The translations under genes and the position numbers were made by a program. A DNA stretch of 27,378 nt from contig JANBPT010000640.1 in the NCBI GenBank assembly GCA_027575765.1, positions 1-27,378 on the forward strand, written 5' to 3'. Every line of letters starts with the position of its first letter. Position 1 is the first letter of the stretch. Of the stretch, positions 22,601-27,378 are shown in pieces. The notes beneath the pieces were generated by a model. That model ran no database searches. It was given only the letters and a program-made list of their open reading frames with translations, and had not been told where the DNA came from. The stretch comes from Tieghemiomyces parasiticus (Eukaryota; Kickxellomycota; Dimargaritomycetes; Dimargaritales; Dimargaritaceae).

Positions 22601-24181
22601 CCAAACCATTGTACACGGCGAGTGTTATTCCATCCACGACCACTGGTACAGATATCGTTCACCTTCATCCAAGGCTGGTTGAACCCCATCGAAAACACAA
22701 TTATAAACGACCTGCCAGCCGGATGGCAATCAATCTACCAAAGCCGCCCAGCTTCCCCTTCTACGTACGCAGTGCCGTGAACCCCCCCTTTAATAAAAAT
22801 CGTCCTGTAACACCCCTCCCCGATCTGATGGGTGCCCATGCGGTAACCGAGGTCACTTATCAAATATATGACTGTTATCCACCGGCTCTAGGCGCTCTTT
22901 GGATTATTGCAACGAGTCCTCTGCGTCCTTGATCCCACTGTACATTCCCTGGCATCAGGGCCCCTAATTTTTATCAGACGATGGTCAGACAGCCGTACTT
23001 GACAGCGCATTCAATATCACCTTACTTGTCTACCGCTAACTCCGACAGCTAGTACTTACCATCTCATGTACTGTACTTGAAATGGGACCGTTGTGTTGCT
23101 TTCCTTCGCACTCAGTGGTCAATCAGATGACCACTGGCTGATCGTCCTGGAGACTGAGATGGGCGAAGGTTTGTGAACGGCGACATGCGCCTTTCCAGTA
23201 GCTCTTCCAGTACCGCATATCCTCTTCTGCCATATATACACTTAAGAAGAGGTATGGGTATGGTTTAGTTTCCCCTTCCCCGGTGGCCAGCTGGTTAGCC
23301 CGTTACCCGAGGATTAGCCTTGCAAGCCTTCCGTTGCTCATTAAGGAAGCTCACCCTGCCGCGTAAAAATAAGATGTAGACCCATCAATTGGCACCAACA
23401 CTCTCTCGGTTAATTACCTTGGCAGAGTGTAGGTTGCTGTAAATGATCACTGAGACCAAGCATCCAGATGGACCAAGGTCACACTCAACGTGAAGGCGTC
23501 GATGCTGTTAAGGGAGCCGATTGCGTGGTCTCTCCTACTGAACTCTCCCATTGAAGGATACGGGGATCAGTGAAAAGGTCTGTGAGGAATCGATGATCCT
23601 GCGTTAAGGACGGTTATTACCCGGTGCCAAAGGACCAGGGGACCAACCTGCTGTGACCCATCCCTGCCTAAAAGAAGAACCTGAACCGTTGGTGGATGAT
23701 CCTTCTCACGATTGGAAGCTAGGGTTAAAGGGCTGTCAACCAGATCAGGATGAGGTAGCGCACATGTGAGCCGGTAGGTTGTCTGCCAAGATGTCATTGC
23801 CTCCTAGCCGTCAACTGCTGGTGCGCAAGCCGGATTAGGTTCACCCTACTTTGGCCATCTCCTGCCCCACCTCCCCTTCGCCAAAGCCAACTGGCTAGAT
23901 GATAAGTCCACTCCGGGGGGGGGGAGGGGACAATACCGGCCTAGTAAATCTAGGACCTTTAAATACCTCGCCCCCAGCACCATCTACCACCACACGATAG
24001 CCCCTTCAATCACTCTAGACCTGCACATTCCCGCTTATCCCAGCGCCGCTTTTACTTAGCCCTCACTTGGACCAAACCCCTAATCCTAACTCCAGCTGGC
24101 TCTTCTTTATATAACCATTACTTTTTTGTATTGCAGCCGTCTCTCCGCATATTACGGTATATCGGTATTACCCGAACCACC
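19675..24181. other. Gene-poor 4.5 kb stretch with probable decayed coding debris
   Basis: No intact gene is supported. The region contains a poly-pyrimidine stretch (about 19770-19815), a run of ten G (about 23916-23925) and many short open frames. The part from about 21020 to 22440 reads on the plus strand as a chain of protein-like pieces broken by stops and frame changes, and is listed separately. The last 250 bases are the promoter and leader of the receptor gene, with TTTAAATA at about 23958 and a polypyrimidine acceptor ending at 24136. Confidence 0.55.
21020..22440 (+). pseudogene. Possible decayed protein-coding or transposon remnant, unidentified
   Basis: On the plus strand, protein-like segments follow one another in different frames. 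Examples are LPQEAVLSTAISKLKPV near 21155-21205; WVDSRYIVRNDEFQRVTAGA then APKAYLPVFWVAGQAAEDS around 21419-21560 with single stops between; VEIEGLDVGWQVSKRAS near 21720-21775; EVPRKKRYVEIGEGLALESE near 22005-22070; and a Pro-rich, basic end (ITPPSPDPSVETPSEKRRAR) near 22340-22400. The series of mildly damaged frames suggests an old gene or the gag-like part of a retroelement. I recognise no domain, and short open frames also arise by chance, so this is tentative. Confidence 0.25.
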
Positions 24182-25327
24182 ATGGACCCATATGCCTTCT
24201 ACACGGGCATCTTCGTGCTGGACGGCCTTTCAGCCTTATGTAGTATAATCACCATTGCACTAGTTGCGTGGGTCTGGCACAAACAGCCCGCATCCAAAGA
24301 GTCACCGTCCTTCAACCTCAGCATGTATATCGCCATTGCTGATCTCCCGCAACGCGTTGCCGATGTTTTCAGTAACCCGCTTACCTTCCAAGGTACCGTC
24401 ATCACGGATCCGCACTACCTTCGGTTCTCCGTATGGTTAACAATGTTTAGCGCCTACTGGTTCATCTACCTCAACGCCATGATCGTCCTGGACCTCCAGC
24501 TCGTGTTCTTCCATCGGCTCCCCCGCCAGGCCCGCGTGCGTCGGTGGTACCCGCTCATCGGTACCGCCATTGCCTTCTTCCTCGCCTTCTGGTACCTCAT
24601 CCTCCCGAATATCCACGTCAGGCCGAGCGGCGGGACCATGTGGGGAGACCCAACTGATATTGCCAACAAGTTCAACACCGTCTGGACTCTCCTGTGGTAC
24701 TCGGCCGGTGTCTTCTACTGCATAGTCGTCGTTGTCTGCGTCTGGGTCAAAGTGCTGTGGTCGCAACGCCAGCTTCGCAGTGCCGGAGGCGGTAAAAAGA
24801 ACCGCCTCGCCTCGCGGGCCCTGATTAACAACACTCGGCTCATCATGGCTTACCCTGCCGTCCTCGTCATCGTCTACGTGCCCTTCATCATGGCCTCCTT
24901 GTTCATGAGCTACGGCGACCCGGTCTTCGCCACCCGCTTCGTTGTGGCCGCCAACGTCCTCTACGCCTCCCAAGGGATATTTAGCTTGGTCATCCTACTC
25001 TTCCACCCGGTCATGCTGGATTTCTATCGCTCCAAAAGGTTCTCGCTTCAATCTCTACTCACCCGTCTAAACCTCGGCATGGGTCGCAGCGAGTTAGGTC
25101 AATCCAGCGACCTTTTGTCCACGAGTGATAAATTCGCGTCCACCGACGCTCTCAAGCAGGCCTCTCATCCCCAGATCAAGACCATGGACATGGGCCCCGG
25201 CGTCACCGGCTACTTCGATGATGCCCTCGAGGCTGGGATTGTCACCCACCACGGCTCAAACAGCCTGGAAAAGGGCGATATGGACAACGGATTCTGCGCC
25301 GAGATGAATGATCCTAATTGTTTATAA
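24182..25327 (+). CDS. Seven-transmembrane receptor, cAMP-receptor/Git3-like GPCR
   Basis: Plasma-membrane receptor, probably G-protein coupled. From the ATG at 24182 (CCACCATGG) it has 381 residues. Hydrophobic segments sit at about 10-33, 46-63, 84-111, 122-144, 167-193, 219-242 and 252-275, the classic seven spans. The loop between spans 5 and 6 is basic (SQRQLRSAGGGKKNRLASR) and short, and span 6 has MAYPAVLVIVYVPF, both in the style of cAMP-receptor-like and glucose-sensing fungal GPCRs. The tail from 276 is cytoplasmic and Ser-rich (DLLSTSDKFASTDALKQ) and could be phosphorylated. The ligand cannot be told. The frame is open upstream to 24131, and a polypyrimidine tract plus TTGCAG ends at 24136, so a short upstream exon that could extend the N terminus is possible. 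Confidence 0.8.
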   Translation: MDPYAFYTGIFVLDGLSALCSIITIALVAWVWHKQPASKESPSFNLSMYIAIADLPQRVADVFSNPLTFQGTVITDPHYLRFSVWLTMFSAYWFIYLNAMIVLDLQLVFFHRLPRQARVRRWYPLIGTAIAFFLAFWYLILPNIHVRPSGGTMWGDPTDIANKFNTVWTLLWYSAGVFYCIVVVVCVWVKVLWSQRQLRSAGGGKKNRLASRALINNTRLIMAYPAVLVIVYVPFIMASLFMSYGDPVFATRFVVAANVLYASQGIFSLVILLFHPVMLDFYRSKRFSLQSLLTRLNLGMGRSELGQSSDLLSTSDKFASTDALKQASHPQIKTMDMGPGVTGYFDDALEAGIVTHHGSNSLEKGDMDNGFCAEMNDPNCL

Positions 25328-26094
25328 TATATTTAGTTGTCGTTTTAGCGTCACTTTACTCCACTTAAATGGCTATCACGTGAACCATCCCAACCGCGGC
25401 TTACTTCCCACAACTACTCATTTAGTAAAATAATCTTTTCTGTTCATAGAAACTCCAGTAGATCCAGCATATATATGGTCTAATCCTTAACATTATGACG
25501 AAAATGAAAGTCTAAACAAAGTCTCCGAGTAGTAATTTCATTGGCCTCAACGTTAAATAATGCTCAACATTGTGAATTAGTCTTTGGGTATGCTAATTCA
25601 CATAGCACAGCGGGCTTAGCAATCTGTTCTGTAGGACTTACAGTTGCCTAGCTATCAGGGGATTTGAATTCGTTTTATTTTGTAGCAGATCATAATTCGA
25701 TTACCATCAATGTCCATTAGAGTTAGATTTTGACTCGTAGTCGTAGGCTTCAATAAGGTTGCCGATAGAAATAAGGTGTAGAGGATAGTCACTAAACTTG
25801 GCGAGGTTCATTAGTTGCTAATTTACATGACTAATCAAATGGCAGGTTTAGTTGTCAACGTGATTACGAGGAACATGAAAATTAATATAGCCGCGTAACC
25901 CCCAAATCACTACGCAGGATGGTTCACATTACAGTTACTGCCAAAAGATTCGGTTTGGCGAAGCTTGAGGTCACGGACATTGTAGTTGTAGATGAAACCA
26001 AGGAGTAGCTTAGGCGAGAAATTGAATGGTATAAACCATCTGGGTACTGAACCATTCTGCACTTCACAACTTGCACTTTTTAACCTCTTTACCA
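25328..26094. other. AT-rich intergenic stretch before the mariner remnant
   Basis: No gene is visible; stops are dense in all frames, and base composition is clearly more AT-rich than in the neighbouring receptor gene. I looked here for a left inverted repeat matching 27244-27378, which an intact mariner element would need, and did not find one. Confidence 0.6.
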
Positions 26095-27230
26095 TGCCTA
26101 CCGCTGAAGCCCCATCCCCCACTCTGTCCAAGTTTACCAGGCGCGATGTATAGATTCTCATTTACCAATATTAGTGTGAGGGTCACAAGGCGGATTATAT
26201 TCCGACTAAACTGACAGTCGCGCTGTGCTTGGCTACTACTTCTTGTACCACCGTTAACAGGTGGCTAACACGTTTCCGTACGGGCCACCACTCTTTAGTA
26301 AATGACCTTGTTCTGACCGCCCATCAGATGACATTGGTGGATTCTATGGGGACAAAATTTTGAGACGGCTAAAGGAAGACCCTCGACTTACTGTTGAGCA
26401 GCTGGCCCATACCTGCCGCAATTCCCCTAGTACCATGTGCAATGTCCTGCGTATGGACTTGGAGCTGCACAGTTGCCTCGATCGCTGAGTCCCCCTGACC
26501 TCACCAACGACCAGCACCACCAGTAGGTACGTTTTTCCACCGAGTTCCTGAAGAAATTTGACGGGGCCAGTGACTACCTGCTGGACTCCATCGTCACAGG
26601 CAACGAGACTTGGGTGTACCTTTATGATCCCCCCTGCTGGCTCTAGTCGCCGGAGGTGGTGTCCTAAAGGTGGCCCTGACCCAACTGGGGCCCATCAAGG
26701 TTGTACCAGGCCCAAGGTGATGCTGGCTATTTATTTCACCAGGCGTGGCAAATTACAACAGAGTGTCAAACTCCCCGGGGTTATGGTCCCCACCAAACCC
26801 TACGCAAAGTGCGGGCTGGAGCCCATGGTTCAGGCCTGGGTGGAGGCACACAGAAGTCTGGACCATCGCCCCCTGCGGCTTCACCATGATAATGCACCAC
26901 AGCTTACTGCAGCTACCCAGGCCTACATATCCGACTCTACATTCAAACTTCTGCCAGCCCCTCCTTAAACTCCTGATCCGCCCTCTCAGCGACCTATAGC
27001 TGTTCAGGAACATCAGGCAGTGGTTGAGGGATAATAGGTTCATCACGGTGGAGGCGGTCGTGGACGCCTGGCAATCGGAGCTAGCCAAGCTTCAGCCAAA
27101 TGACTCTAGAGCCTGCTTTGCCGGCTGACTAGAACGAGGTCGCCAAGTATTACAGAGCGCGATGGGAGCTATATTGAATAGACGCGATTTAGATTTGAGA
27201 AAACTTCAACTTTTTGCAGTACCCGTATGA
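26095..27230 (+). pseudogene. Broken mariner-type (DD34D-like) transposase
   Basis: Relic of a Tc1/mariner-superfamily transposase. A plausible start at 26095 reads MPTAEAPSPTLSKFTRRDV and then meets a stop. The helix-turn-helix part follows (CTTVNRWLTRFRTG near 26260), then KEDPRLTVEQLAHTCRNSPS in another frame, then FSTEFLKKF and DSIVTGNETWVYLYDP. The first catalytic Asp of the TGDE motif is replaced by Asn (codon 26602-26604). The second Asp is kept in HHDNAPQLTA (26888-26890), and a candidate third Asp is at 26991-26993. That is about 34 codons on, allowing for a frameshift, as in mariner DD34D enzymes. The C terminus reads LFRNIRQWLRDNRFITVEAV and stops at 27228-27230. At least three frame changes and several stops make it non-functional. 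The right terminal repeat begins 14 bases later. Confidence 0.87.
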
Positions 27231-27243
27231 TAGGTTAATTGCG

Positions 27244-27378
27244 GTAGGCCCGAGTCAGCATGCCAATGAGCCGTCGACAATAGCTATCTCCCAGCAAGGC
27301 CCGGGCCCTGGTCTTTCGGCAAGGTCCCTAGGGGCTCCAGACAAATGGCTAAACTAGAGGGATAGGACCGTAAAGGGA
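27244..27378. repeat. Right terminal inverted repeat, partner of 1-135
   Basis: Reverse complement of the left end: the outermost 77 bases are identical and the next 58 are about 90 percent identical. It starts 14 bases after the stop codon of the mariner transposase remnant, where the 3' inverted repeat of such an element is expected. The outer end cannot be defined because the window stops inside or at the edge of the repeat. Confidence 0.95.

Overview
This window looks like a nuclear contig from a fungus, most likely an early-diverging (non-Dikarya) lineage; Zoopagomycota is my guess, not a proof. Genes are single and monocistronic, on both strands. Most are split by short introns (108-314 bp where I can place them) with GTRAGT-type donors, and the ATGs sit in good contexts such as CCACCATGG or CGCCATGG. 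The products are eukaryotic housekeeping and membrane-traffic proteins. Keeping a SOSS-B type single-stranded DNA binding protein, and a 7TM receptor with no close yeast counterpart that I recognise, points away from the yeasts.

Layout from left to right: an inverted terminal repeat (1-135); a Brix-domain ribosome-biogenesis protein of the SSF1/Peter Pan family (+, 4 exons, 953-2759); a 2.1 kb gap; a VHS-GAT clathrin/ubiquitin adaptor (+, 4863-6350); a convergent secreted protein of unknown function (-, 6806-8035); a 2.7 kb gap; an F-BAR plus mu-homology muniscin of the SYP1/FCHo type (-, 6 exons, 10783-14862); a divergent 0.85 kb promoter interval; a SOSS-B-like OB-fold protein (+, 3 exons, 15710-16360); a SAP-domain multi-pass membrane protein (+, 3 exons, 17452-19674); a 4.5 kb gap that seems to hold decayed coding sequence; a seven-transmembrane receptor (+, 24182-25327); an AT-rich gap; a badly broken mariner-type transposase (+, 26095-27230); and the second inverted terminal repeat (27244-27378).

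The genes do not form one pathway. Two of them, the VHS-GAT adaptor and the muniscin, act in clathrin-mediated sorting and endocytosis. The others act in 60S ribosome assembly, DNA repair, probably the nuclear envelope, and signal reception. This reads as ordinary chromosome carrying transposon debris.

The most striking structural signal is the pair of terminal inverted repeats. They tempt one to call the whole window a 27 kb transposon. However, the identity runs for exactly 77 bases from each tip and then breaks, which is what a de Bruijn assembler run at k=77 leaves when a contig stops at the same repeat junction on both sides. I therefore favour two copies of a mariner-linked repeat flanking unique chromosome, and I give the tests that would separate the two readings.
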